NCBI GenBank assembly: GCA_002050235.1
Contig: MWST01000025.1
Span: 1 to 64,000, forward strand
DNA: 64,000 nucleotides
Direction: 5' to 3'
From: Polyangiaceae bacterium UTPRO1
GTDB lineage: Bacteria; Desulfobacterota; Binatia; UTPRO1
Part shown: piece by piece, positions 49,028-56,441 of the stretch
How the letters are laid out: every line of letters starts with the position of its first letter
How positions within the stretch are numbered: the stretch's first letter is position 1
Notes under the pieces: model-generated
Told to the model about the DNA's origin: nothing
The model's input: the letters and a program-made list of their open reading frames with translations, nothing else
Databases searched by the model: none
Program-made: the position numbers and the translations under genes

Positions 49028-51508
49028 ATGAAGAGAGTTCTGCGGAGCGCGGGCATGGCGCTACTCGCAACGGTCGTGTGCGCGCCGCTCGCCGGCGCCG
49101 ACACCGCCAAGTGCCAACGCGCCATCGCCAAAGCAGACGCTCAATATTTTCAGGCCCGGGTAAAAGCCGAGTCCAAGTGCCACGAAGGCGTGGTCAAAGC
49201 CGGGGCCGGCACCTGCCCGGATGCCAAGACCACGGCGGCGCTCGCCAAGGGCGCGAGCAAGATGCTGGCGGCGATCGGCAAGGCGTGCGGCGGCGACGAC
49301 AAGGTCTGCGGCGGCAATACCACCAACGAAGACACTCCCGCGTCTCTCGGCTGGCCGGCGCAGTGCCCGAACATCGACAAGGACGGCGCCTGCACGAACG
49401 CGATCACCGATTGTAGCGGCATCGCCACCTGCCTCGAGTGCATCGCTGGCTCCGCCAGCAACCAGACGATGACGCTGGCGTTCGGCAGCATCAATCTCCA
49501 GAACGCGGACAAGGTCCTCAACAAGTGCCAGGGGACTATCGGCAAGGCGACCAGCGCTCTCCTGAACGCGACCAGCAAGGCGCTCCAGAAGTGCTGGGAC
49601 GCGCGCATCAACGGCAAGATCACCGGCGACTGCTTCTCGCCCTCCGCGGGCGACGGCAAGTACGCAGCCGCGATCCAGAAGGCGAAAGCCAAGCAGCAGG
49701 CAGCAATATGCAAGGCCTGCGGCGGTGCCGACAAGGCCTGCGGCGGCGGCGACGACCTGACGGTGGCGGCGATCGGGTTCCCGGCCGATTGCAACTACGT
49801 CACCCAACCGCACGGCGGCGCCTCATGCAGCGGCCCGATATCGAGCCTGACCGACATCGTGAACTGCACGGCCTGCGTCGCAGGCTTCAAGGCGAGCTGC
49901 GTCGACAACGCCCAGGTGCCGCAATTCACTCCCTACCCGGCGGAGTGCGTCGCGTGCTCGTCACCGCCAGCGACCGGTCCGTGCCCGACCGTGCTTTCGT
50001 TCACGGCCGACGGCGACCATACCGACCTCGACACCGGCTTCACCGGGCTCGCGCACAACCAGACCATCCCCTCGAACAGCCGCGTCACGCTGGCGGTGAG
50101 CGGCTGCACCGGCGCCAGCGAGCCCAACTGCGGCCAGTGCAGCTTGAGCGGTCCGCTCAACAACGTCGGCGGTCCGGAGGCCGACGTCCACCGCTGCAAG
50201 GACGCGCCGTGGAAGACCTGCTCGGTCGACGGCGACTGCACCTCGGCGCAGCAGTGCGTCGGCGGCAGCAACAACGGCGGGCTCTGCACTACGGGCGCCG
50301 AGTGCCCGGGCGGGTCGTGCGTGAACGCCGGCTTCGTCGGGCCGTGCGTCTACTTCTTCGGCCCGCCGCTCCCGCTCCGACCCCCCGGCGGCCCGTCGAC
50401 GTGCATTCTCAACGTCATCAACGGCCCCGTCTCCGGAACGATCGACTTCAGCGACGGCAGCACGGTATCGATGGTGCCGCTCTCGACCAGGGTCCACTTG
50501 TTCGGCAGCGACTTCGAACCGTGCCCGCACTGCCGCCAAGACGGCAAGTGCAACTCCGGCCCGCGCGCCGAGCAGGCCTGCCTAGTGGGCGGTGTCTCCG
50601 AACGATTCGGCACGGTGAGCCTCGATTGTCCGCCGATGAACGAGGTCGCGGCGCTCACCATCAATTTGAACATCTCCACCGGCGGTCAGATCAAGACCGT
50701 GGAAGCAGGCAACCCGAGCTGCCGCGATACCGGGTACGGCGCCCTCAAGTGCATCTGCGACACCTGCAACAGCCCGACGATGGACGCCTGCTCGGTGAAC
50801 GCCGACTGCCCGGCGAGCGGCGGCGGTCCCGGGATCTGCGGCGGCAAGCGTTGCGTCGGCGGCACCCAGGCCGGCGAGCCCTGCGGCACCTGCATCGGCG
50901 GCAGCAACCACGGCGCCAGTTGCAACCTCGACTCCCTGTGCCCGGGCGGCACTTGCCTCAATTCCCGTACCTGCGTCGGCGGCAGCAACGACGGGAACCA
51001 GTGCAGCACGAACTCGATGTGCCCGGGCGGCGCCTGCCCGAGCGGCAACGAGTGCGGCGGCGGCGGTGCGTGCACGCGGCCCGGCGAGGCGACGAAGCCC
51101 AACGCCTGCGTCGATGACACCAGCACTCCGGAGTCCGGCTGCGTGCTCATCCCCGGCACCGACGACGAGGGCGAGTGCGCCGACGCGCCGATCGATCAAG
51201 TGTGCTCGATCCAACAGTTCGTGAGCTGCTCGGTCGACTCCGACTGTGCGCCTCCCACCTGCCCGGATTGCGTGAGCGGCCAGGTGTGCATGGTGCGTCA
51301 CCGCCCGTGCTTCACCGACGAAGGAATCATCGGCCAGACCGATTGGGTGACGGGCAACCCCGACCCGGTCTGCGGCGGTGTCGCCAAGCCGACGGTCGGC
51401 ACCTTCTTCTGCGTGGCTCCGACCGGATCGACGGCGATCAACGCCGCCGGCGGCCTACCGGCTCTCGGTCGTGTCCGCATCCCCGGGACGGTGCTCATCA
51501 ATCCGTAG
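49028..51508 (+). CDS. Large secreted cysteine-rich protein 1
   Basis: 826 residues, with 73 cysteines counted by eye (about 9%). AAGGAGG lies 7 bases before the ATG and a signal peptide ends near LAGA. Residues about 28-160 and 165-300 are two copies of a helical Cys module (KCQxxIxKA... CxACGG...FPAxC...IxxCxxC). Then comes the C-terminal region shared with the next three paralogues: DLDTGFTGLAH near 335, VYFFGPPLPL near 440, FGTVSLDCPP near 530, repeated C-V/I-GGSNxGxxC...CPGGxC units (near 400, 620, 655) and a terminal FCVAPTGSTAIN..GLPALGR. No enzyme motif is recognised. The function is unknown. Confidence 0.85.
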   Translation: MKRVLRSAGMALLATVVCAPLAGADTAKCQRAIAKADAQYFQARVKAESKCHEGVVKAGAGTCPDAKTTAALAKGASKMLAAIGKACGGDDKVCGGNTTNEDTPASLGWPAQCPNIDKDGACTNAITDCSGIATCLECIAGSASNQTMTLAFGSINLQNADKVLNKCQGTIGKATSALLNATSKALQKCWDARINGKITGDCFSPSAGDGKYAAAIQKAKAKQQAAICKACGGADKACGGGDDLTVAAIGFPADCNYVTQPHGGASCSGPISSLTDIVNCTACVAGFKASCVDNAQVPQFTPYPAECVACSSPPATGPCPTVLSFTADGDHTDLDTGFTGLAHNQTIPSNSRVTLAVSGCTGASEPNCGQCSLSGPLNNVGGPEADVHRCKDAPWKTCSVDGDCTSAQQCVGGSNNGGLCTTGAECPGGSCVNAGFVGPCVYFFGPPLPLRPPGGPSTCILNVINGPVSGTIDFSDGSTVSMVPLSTRVHLFGSDFEPCPHCRQDGKCNSGPRAEQACLVGGVSERFGTVSLDCPPMNEVAALTINLNISTGGQIKTVEAGNPSCRDTGYGALKCICDTCNSPTMDACSVNADCPASGGGPGICGGKRCVGGTQAGEPCGTCIGGSNHGASCNLDSLCPGGTCLNSRTCVGGSNDGNQCSTNSMCPGGACPSGNECGGGGACTRPGEATKPNACVDDTSTPESGCVLIPGTDDEGECADAPIDQVCSIQQFVSCSVDSDCAPPTCPDCVSGQVCMVRHRPCFTDEGIIGQTDWVTGNPDPVCGGVAKPTVGTFFCVAPTGSTAINAAGGLPALGRVRIPGTVLINP

Positions 51509-51527
51509 CCGCGGCGACGGGGCGTGA

Positions 51528-51569
51528 GGACTAGGCCTGCGAGCGGCGAGCGGCTCGCAGGCCTAGTCC
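51528..51569 (+). terminator. Hairpin after cysteine-rich gene 1
   Basis: GGACTAGGCCTGCGAGC (51528-51544) and its exact complement GCTCGCAGGCCTAGTCC (51553-51569) form a 17-pair stem with an 8-base loop. It is followed by CTCTGCTCTCC without a T run, so it may be a rho-independent terminator of weak type or an mRNA 3' stabiliser. Confidence 0.6.
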
Positions 51570-51636
51570 CTCTGCTCTCCCATGTGACATCGCACACTAG
51601 GTCTCGATAACGCTGCGCGTTGTTTCAGTTTTTTCC

Positions 51637-51666
51637 TTGACTGGCGCACTCGGCGCACACTACTCT
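51637..51666 (+). promoter_or_regulatory. Promoter of cysteine-rich gene 2
   Basis: TTTTTTCC leads to TTGACT (51637-51642), 18 bases, TACTCT (51661-51666). Predicted start near 51673 and leader about 67 bases. It repeats the design of the promoter at 48882-48911. Confidence 0.5.
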
Positions 51667-51739
51667 GCCGTGAGGAATCGCACCGGGTGCCGAGCTCGCG
51701 AAGATCTCCGGGGAATCGATAAATCTGAGGAGGAAAGCC

Positions 51740-54265
51740 ATGGGACGCAGCCTACGAGTTTTGTCCGTGCTCGCCACGGGAGCGCTCGTGTTGGTCGTCG
51801 GGACACCGACGGCGCACGGAGCAATCCTCGGCAAGCCGCGCTACCAATGCCAGGCCGCCATCGCCAAAGAGGCCGGCAAGTACGTCAACGGCAAACTTAA
51901 GCTCATCACGAAGTGCAATGACCTGAGACTCGCCGGCGGCTCGTGCTCCGCACCCGATGCGGCGGCCTTGCAAAAGCTCGCCGCCAAGCTCGACGCCGGG
52001 CTGGCGAAGAAGTGCAGCTTCACGCCCGGCACCGACGACGACAACCTGGCGGTGATCGGCTTTCCCGGTCCGTGCTTCGACGCCGATGCGTCGAACGGCT
52101 TCACCATCTCCGACCTGCAAGCGTGCATCAAGAACTCCCACGATCGCATACTGCAAGGTGTCTGTGACGGCGGGACGAACCAGGACGCGAGCTGCACGGT
52201 CGATGGCGACTGCGCCGGAGGCGGCACCTGCCGCAGCATCGAGCGCCTCGTCTACGACCCGTCGATCGCCGGTCCGCTCTCGGGCACGTCGCTCTCGTGC
52301 CAGAAAGAGGTCGCGAAGCAGAGCCTGAAGCTCGTCAAGACGGTGCTCGGCAGCGTGCAGAAGTGCCGCAACGGCCTCCTCAATTGCAAGATCGACACCA
52401 AAACCGACGCCACGATCTGCAAGCTGAGCGGATTCGCCGCGAGCACGTGCGCCACGAGCGACCCGAAGACGAAGAGCACCATCGACAAGGCGCGGGCGAA
52501 AGCCATCGCCGCAATCACCGCCAAGTGCACGGACTCCGACGCCACGGCGCTCAAGCTCTGCGAGCCCGATCAGACGACCGGAGCCGGAGCGGCGACGTGC
52601 GAGGCCGACGGCCTGCAGGTGTTCGTCGATAATCCCAATGCCGCCGAGCTCAGCGATCTCATCGATTACGAGTACGCGTCGCCGGGCACCTGCGGCGACA
52701 ACCGCAAGAACCGCCCGGCCGAGGAGTGCGACGGCGCCGACGACCAGGCGTGTCCCGGCCAATGCGGCGCCCCGCTCGGGCTCTTCCCCTGCCTCTGCCT
52801 GGACGTGCCGCGCTCGCGCGTCGTCGAGCACGCCACGGCCGACCTCGACAACGGCTGGACCGGGCAGAGCCACGATTCCGGCATCGTCGAGGGCGGCGGC
52901 TACGTGAGCGACCTCTTCGATTGCGACGGCCCCGGAGGGCCCGACACCATCTGCACCGTCGGTCCGAGCTGCACCAACCCGCCGCACTCGCCGTGCTCGC
53001 CCGGCCCGAGCGAGGTCAAGACCGGCGACCAGATCTGTGCGACGCTCGGCCAAGGCACGTGCCGCATGACGCAAGGGGGAATGCAGGGCCCGCACTGCGA
53101 GTCGCCGCTCACCTTCAAGCGGCGCTGCCGGCCGGACCAGAACGACTGCCCCGACTTCGGCGACCGCTGCGTCACCACGGCGCACGGCGCTCCGCTCCCG
53201 ATCGTCTCGGGCGGAGTCGCGGTCTGCGTCGTCAACGTCTTTACCGAGGACGTCGTCGGCACGACCAATCTCGCAACCGGCGAGAGCTCGGTGCGGCTGC
53301 GCCAGAACTCCTCGACCTACAGCGGCGGCGCCACCCAGCAGCCCTGTCCGGTCTGCGGCGGCTTCTGCTCGGGTCCGGGCGGCATAGCCGGCCCGAACAC
53401 GCGCAACCTCTGCAGCTCGAACGCCGACTGCAAGCCGGGCTCGTACTGCGTTACCGACAACGTCTGCAGCTGGGGACCGGACATGGACAAGCCGTGTCGA
53501 CCGGATACGCCCTTCGGCGGCACGACCGAGTACTTCGGGCACCCGAGCGTCGACTGCCGCATGGCGGGCAGCCTGCTCGGCACGATCGACGTGCTCTTCA
53601 ATCCCTCGACCACCGCCGTGGCCACCAAGACTGCAAACATCTTCTGCAACACTCCCGGGTTCAACAACAAAGTATGCGCCGGCGGCGCCAACGAGCACCG
53701 TCCCTGCACCGCCAACTCCGAGTGTCCGGGCGGTACCTGCAACGATCAGTGCTTCTGCCCGAACACCCAGGGCGAGATCGGTCAGAAGCCGAACGCCTGC
53801 TTCGCGGCGTGCCTGGGCGGCGCCAATGACGCGGCACCGTGCAATGACGACTCCGAGTGCGATCCGCCGAACGGCTTCTGCCACATCGGCGATTGCCGGC
53901 CGAACCCGAACGACCCGGACAACCCGGATTACCCCAATCCGCCGTACACCGAGGGCCTCTGCACCGTGAGCCCGCCCACCAAGGTCTGCTCGGCGCACCC
54001 GTTCCTCACCTGCGCCGACGAGAGCTTCTGCCGGCCGCCGACCTGCCCGTACTGCGACCCGAACGAGACCTGCGATCTCCTGCCGCGGCAGTGCTTCACG
54101 AACCCGACGTACACGCGGGTCGGCGTCCCGGGCGTTCCCGATCGCACCACGGCGGCGACGTTCTGCCTCACCAAGACGTCGTCGGCGGCCGTGAACGCCG
54201 TGGCCGGCCTCTCCGGTCCGGGCGGTATCAAGAATCCGACGACGGTGACGAACACGGGCTTCTGA
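51740..54265 (+). CDS. Large secreted cysteine-rich protein 2
   Basis: 841 residues, paralogue of gene 1. GAGGAGGAAA precedes the ATG; a signal peptide ends near AHGA. Two helical Cys modules occupy about 36-150 and 185-310 (RYQCQAAIAKEAG..., LSCQKEVAKQ...). CGDNRKNRPAEECDG near 317 is like the Myxococcus-type Cys repeat. Shared core: DLDNGWTGQSH near 363, APLPIVSGGVAVCVVN near 490, C-x-GG-x-N...CPGGTC units near 660, and the terminal FCLTKTSSAAVNAVAGLSGPG near 807. The FFG part of the core is missing here. The function is unknown; disulfide-rich extracellular structure is the best inference. Confidence 0.85.
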   Translation: MGRSLRVLSVLATGALVLVVGTPTAHGAILGKPRYQCQAAIAKEAGKYVNGKLKLITKCNDLRLAGGSCSAPDAAALQKLAAKLDAGLAKKCSFTPGTDDDNLAVIGFPGPCFDADASNGFTISDLQACIKNSHDRILQGVCDGGTNQDASCTVDGDCAGGGTCRSIERLVYDPSIAGPLSGTSLSCQKEVAKQSLKLVKTVLGSVQKCRNGLLNCKIDTKTDATICKLSGFAASTCATSDPKTKSTIDKARAKAIAAITAKCTDSDATALKLCEPDQTTGAGAATCEADGLQVFVDNPNAAELSDLIDYEYASPGTCGDNRKNRPAEECDGADDQACPGQCGAPLGLFPCLCLDVPRSRVVEHATADLDNGWTGQSHDSGIVEGGGYVSDLFDCDGPGGPDTICTVGPSCTNPPHSPCSPGPSEVKTGDQICATLGQGTCRMTQGGMQGPHCESPLTFKRRCRPDQNDCPDFGDRCVTTAHGAPLPIVSGGVAVCVVNVFTEDVVGTTNLATGESSVRLRQNSSTYSGGATQQPCPVCGGFCSGPGGIAGPNTRNLCSSNADCKPGSYCVTDNVCSWGPDMDKPCRPDTPFGGTTEYFGHPSVDCRMAGSLLGTIDVLFNPSTTAVATKTANIFCNTPGFNNKVCAGGANEHRPCTANSECPGGTCNDQCFCPNTQGEIGQKPNACFAACLGGANDAAPCNDDSECDPPNGFCHIGDCRPNPNDPDNPDYPNPPYTEGLCTVSPPTKVCSAHPFLTCADESFCRPPTCPYCDPNETCDLLPRQCFTNPTYTRVGVPGVPDRTTAATFCLTKTSSAAVNAVAGLSGPGGIKNPTTVTNTGF

Positions 54266-54294
54266 CCGGCATCGCCACATAGTCGGGCCACATC

Positions 54295-54336
54295 GAGGGG
54301 CCGGAAGCCGTCGCGGCTTCCGGCCCCTCTGCTTTT
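54295..54336 (+). terminator. Intrinsic terminator after cysteine-rich gene 2
   Basis: GAGGGGCCGGAAGCC (54295-54309), loop GTCGC and the exact complement GGCTTCCGGCCCCTC (54315-54329) form 15 pairs, followed by TGCTTTTGC. It stands 29 bases after the stop codon. Confidence 0.75.
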
Positions 54337-54345
54337 GCGGTCGTA

Positions 54346-54374
54346 TTGATTCCGTAAAGGTCGGTTGCTAATCC
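54346..54374 (+). promoter_or_regulatory. Candidate promoter for the 54413 gene and the disulfide oxidoreductase
   Basis: TTGATT (54346-54351), 17 bases, TAATCC (54369-54374). It lies between the terminator of gene 2 and the start at 54413, with a leader of about 32 bases. Confidence 0.45.
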
Positions 54375-54412
54375 CCGCCTTTCGCCGAACCCCCCAAGGA
54401 GGCCTCCCTTCC

Positions 54413-55363
54413 ATGATCGATCGTCGCATGTGGCGCACTCTCGTCGTCGTGGCCGTCGTCGCGTTCCCGCTGATGCTCGCGCCGTCGACCGGCTTCGGCT
54501 TTCCCCAGAGCACCGAGACGTCCGGCGAGATCACCCCGAATCTCGCGGGCACGTGGTTCGTGGTGAACCGGCTCGAGTTCTCGAAGAACAAGGAGCAGTC
54601 GGACGTGCCCGGACCCACGCCCACTCCCGGCTTGAGCGCCAAGGACGTGCGGCCGTTCACGGTCGGCTACATCTTCACCATCGAGCACGTCCCGACCTCG
54701 GAAGCCCAGAAGGCGCGCGACGTCGAAAAGGCAAAGAAGCAGGAAGCCGTGGAGAAGGCGACGAAGATCCTCGCCGAGGAGCAAGTGAAAGCGGCCAAGG
54801 AACCGGCACCGGCGCCGAGCGGCGAGATCGCGGTCGAGCCCAAGGTGCTCTCCTACGGCATCCCGCGAGCGCCCGACAGCGTCGTCGACAAGTACGACGA
54901 GATCTCCGTGCATCTCCTCGACGTCGACCTCCCGAAAGCGCTCCAGGACGAGATCGACGCCAAGAACAAGGCCGAAGAGGTCTGGGAGCCATCGGCCAAG
55001 GACCTGGCTCTCCTCAAGTCGTCGTGGAAGACCCTGAAGCCCCGCGCCAAGACCGAGTACTCGCGGATCCAGTGGAAGGTGATGGAGCACAGGTACCTCG
55101 AAGGCGGCATGCTGCAAGACGAAAAGACCAAGGATGCGAAGTTCGTGATCTCCGGCGACGCCGCCCTGATCGGCAGCCCGGGTCAGCCCAATCGCAACAT
55201 CATCGTCTACGGCGCCGACAAGGTGAGCCCCACCCTGATCGAGGGCGGCCACGTACGCGCGATCATGACCTCGGCGCCGTTCCCGATTCCGATCGACATG
55301 AAGGGCAGCTTCCGGATGTACCGCTTGACCGACGTCCCGAAGGCGAAGCCGAAAGGAAAATGA
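54413..55363 (+). CDS. Secreted cysteine-free protein of unknown function
   Basis: 316 residues. A signal peptide (MIDRRMWRTLVVVAVVAF... ending about GFG) is followed by a beta-like N-terminal region (NLAGTWFVVNRLEF), a short TPTPG linker, a highly charged, Lys/Glu/Ala-rich helix about residues 97-140 (likely coiled coil), and a C-terminal domain ending MKGSFRMYRLTDV. I recognise no family. It has no cysteine at all, in contrast to its neighbours. The 4-base ATGA overlap with the disulfide oxidoreductase gene ties the two together. It could be a periplasmic chaperone or scaffold, but that is a guess. Confidence 0.7.
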   Translation: MIDRRMWRTLVVVAVVAFPLMLAPSTGFGFPQSTETSGEITPNLAGTWFVVNRLEFSKNKEQSDVPGPTPTPGLSAKDVRPFTVGYIFTIEHVPTSEAQKARDVEKAKKQEAVEKATKILAEEQVKAAKEPAPAPSGEIAVEPKVLSYGIPRAPDSVVDKYDEISVHLLDVDLPKALQDEIDAKNKAEEVWEPSAKDLALLKSSWKTLKPRAKTEYSRIQWKVMEHRYLEGGMLQDEKTKDAKFVISGDAALIGSPGQPNRNIIVYGADKVSPTLIEGGHVRAIMTSAPFPIPIDMKGSFRMYRLTDVPKAKPKGK

Positions 55364-56247
55364 GCCGGTGCGGAGCGTGGCTGGCGAGCACGCTCATCGC
55401 CGTCGGCCTGGCTGCGGCGGCGTGCCGCGAGCCGGCGACGGAGACGAAACAGCCGCCGGCGGCGCCGCCCGCCGCGCCCGAAGACGTAGCGCGGCGCATC
55501 GAGGAATACTTCTCCAAGAGCGTCACCCCCGGGATCACGCTGAAGGCGGGTAGCATCGTCCCTTCGCGGGTCGCCGGCTGGAACGAGGGAACGCTCGATG
55601 TCGACGCCAACGGCTCCAAGCAATCGATTCCCTTCCTGGTCTCGCTCGACGGCAAGTACTTCATCAGCGGCGAGGTCACCGATCTCACCGTCGACCCGCT
55701 GCGCGCCGCCATGGCCAAGATCGACCTCGAGGGACGGCCCTTCCGGGGACCCGCCGACGCCAAGGTCACCATAGTCGAGTACGCCGACTTCCAGTGCCCG
55801 TTCTGTTCCCGCGCCTACCAGATCCTCGAAGAGCAGGTGCTGCCGCAGTACGCAGGCAAGGTGCGGGTCTTCTTCAAGCACCTCCCTCTCAAAAGCATCC
55901 ACCCCTGGGCCGAGGGCGCTGCCCTCGCCGCCGAGTGCGCCGCCGACCAGAGCGGTGACGGCTTCTGGAAGATGTACCACGCGCTCTTCGCGGCGCAGCG
56001 CGATCTGAACCTCGACAACCTGCAAGCGCGGGTCACGGCAGCGGCGCGGAGCGCAGGGCTCGACGAGGCGCGATTCACCGCCTGCTACGACGGCAGGGCG
56101 GCGCTGCCGCGGATCGAGAAGGATCTCGCGGAAGCTGCCGCCGTCGGCGCCAACTCGACACCCACGTTCTTCATCGACGGCCGCCGCCTCGAGGGCGCGC
56201 AGCCGTTCGAGACCTTCAAGGCCGTGATCGACGAAGCGCTCGGCTGA
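55360..56247 (+). CDS. Thioredoxin-fold disulfide oxidoreductase lipoprotein (DsbA/DsbC-like)
   Basis: 295 residues. The signal ends GLAAAAC, so a lipoprotein anchor is likely. Residues about 40-125 resemble the N-terminal dimerisation region of DsbC/DsbG proteins (FLVSLDGKYFISGEVTDL). The thioredoxin domain has C146-P-F-C149 in YADFQCPFCSRAY, and the cis-Pro loop STPTFFIDGRR near residue 265. It forms or isomerises disulfides outside the cytoplasm. It lies between cysteine-rich genes 2 and 3 with its start overlapping the 54413 gene (ATGA). A dedicated role in folding the neighbouring Cys-rich proteins is inference. No DsbB or DsbD partner is in the window. Confidence 0.9.
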   Translation: MSRCGAWLASTLIAVGLAAAACREPATETKQPPAAPPAAPEDVARRIEEYFSKSVTPGITLKAGSIVPSRVAGWNEGTLDVDANGSKQSIPFLVSLDGKYFISGEVTDLTVDPLRAAMAKIDLEGRPFRGPADAKVTIVEYADFQCPFCSRAYQILEEQVLPQYAGKVRVFFKHLPLKSIHPWAEGAALAAECAADQSGDGFWKMYHALFAAQRDLNLDNLQARVTAAARSAGLDEARFTACYDGRAALPRIEKDLAEAAAVGANSTPTFFIDGRRLEGAQPFETFKAVIDEALG

Positions 56248-56315
56248 AGCGCGGCATCGCCGGCGTCCCCACCGCTATCACTTCACATACGGAAGCCCCT
56301 GGCGAGCATCGTCGC

Positions 56316-56345
56316 TTGACACGAATCGTTGCCCGTTGGTAGCGG
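56316..56345 (+). promoter_or_regulatory. Candidate promoter of cysteine-rich gene 3
   Basis: TTGACA (56316-56321), 18 bases, TAGCGG (56340-56345). It has a good -35 and weak -10. Spacing is the same 18 bases as the promoters of genes 1 and 2. Leader about 90 bases to the ATG at 56442. Confidence 0.4.
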
Positions 56346-56441
56346 TGGCCTCGACGAATTCGATCGATGTGTCGCGCCCGAGTCGAGCCCTGGATCAGCG
56401 GTTCGCCGCGCGCCCGTGCCGGAACAACGAAAGGGGATCGC

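Noticed and set aside
51752..54280. 842-codon minus-strand frame under cysteine-rich gene 2
   Set aside because: It is Arg/Ala/Val/Gly-rich without domains and mirrors the plus-strand codon pattern. The plus gene has signal peptide and paralogues.
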